A DNA stretch of 64,000 nucleotides from Acanthopleura granulata (lineage: Eukaryota; Mollusca; Polyplacophora; Chitonida; Chitonidae): assembly GCA_016165875.1 (NCBI GenBank), contig JABBOT010000004.1:13641672-13705671 (forward strand). The letters are read 5' to 3'. How positions within the stretch are numbered: position 1 is the first letter of the stretch; each line of letters starts with the position of its first letter. Shown here piece by piece: positions 63,532 to 64,000 of the stretch. The notes below the pieces were generated by a model. That model did not search any database. It worked only from the letters and a program-made list of their open reading frames with translations, and was not told the DNA's origin. A program made the position numbers and the translations under genes.

Positions 63532-64000
63532 GTAAGTGTCTCATGACATGCTGTTGTCTGTAATTCTTCAGTCTTTTGGCATGTTTGCAAGGCATTTATT
63601 CATGCATATTCTGAAGGTATTATTCTGTGTGGATTGATAAAATTGTACTTTTTGTGAAGCCCTGACACTGGCTAATCCAACCAGTGTAGATTTGTCTCCA
63701 AAATCAAATTGAAAATGTGCATAAATTGCACTGAAAGTTGCTCTTTCATATGTGAAAAGGTTGAGGAATCAGAGCAAATACAGGTAGTTTATTGAGTAAA
63801 TTATTCTAAATATGTGAACCAGATGCTCTGAAGTGTTATGAAATACTTCTTACTGGTTCAAAGCTTTCAGGAAGTGAAAAGTTCCAAAGTATAGTAAATC
63901 TGGTTAGATCTAAAGCAATACTGAAAAGGATGTCATTTGAATAAATAAGTGCTGAATGCTGTCTGAATTGGTTGTGGTGTTATCTGTTTTATGATCATGC

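Noticed and set aside
1..64000. tRNA, rRNA or prokaryotic operon content
   Set aside because: No complete tRNA cloverleaf or rRNA sequence recognised. The only tRNA-like sequences are the SINE heads at 51.2 and 57.4 kb.

Overview
This window is animal nuclear DNA: AT-rich, intron-rich, with GT-AG introns joining short in-phase exons and no prokaryotic gene organisation. The protein families are metazoan: a receptor tyrosine phosphatase, a BTB-kelch protein, C2H2 zinc fingers with an HMG box, a Rolling-stone-type membrane protein and RING proteins. The dispersed repeats resemble ones I associate with molluscs and brachiopods, and TACATGTA-rich introns fit that, so a lophotrochozoan is my inference. 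The species cannot be fixed from sequence alone. All gene models below were built by hand by matching splice sites, reading phase and domain continuity.

Layout. 0-5.3 kb: a low-confidence two-exon gene fragment (minus, 1791-2563), a decayed THAP-domain fragment (2886-3122), a TIR-bounded element (3184-3726), and a small RING-finger gene (minus, 3941-4952) with a CRE-rich upstream region. 9.3-17.1 kb: a Rolling-stone-like multipass membrane protein (plus), with its first 28 codons in an exon 6.8 kb upstream of the main exon. 20.1-25.8 kb: a complete seven-exon, 721-residue BTB-BACK-kelch protein (minus). It is head-to-head, across about 330 bp holding two perfect CREs, with a second RING gene (plus, 26116-27292). 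The two RING genes share an intron position and phase and look like paralogues. 30.8-35.4 kb: a complete five-exon, 948-residue protein (minus) with an N-terminal HMG box and nine zinc fingers. 39.1-63.5 kb: the 5' part of a receptor tyrosine phosphatase related to Ptp99A/PTPRG (plus): signal peptide, one Ig domain, four FN3 domains, a transmembrane segment, an intact catalytic domain 1 and the start of domain 2. The gene runs off the right edge.

The non-coding part is rich in inverted-repeat (foldback/MITE-like) elements: 22998-23094, 24371-24528, 45356-45551, 47145-47740 and 54291-54499. There are also two antisense copies of a tRNA-headed SINE inside phosphatase introns, and a 13-copy array of a 34-bp unit. 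I see no operon-like logic linking the genes, and no clearly new multi-gene system. The most unusual coding item is the HMG-box/nine-zinc-finger fusion. The most unusual non-coding items are the intronic hairpins and the paired-CRE promoters of the two RING paralogues.
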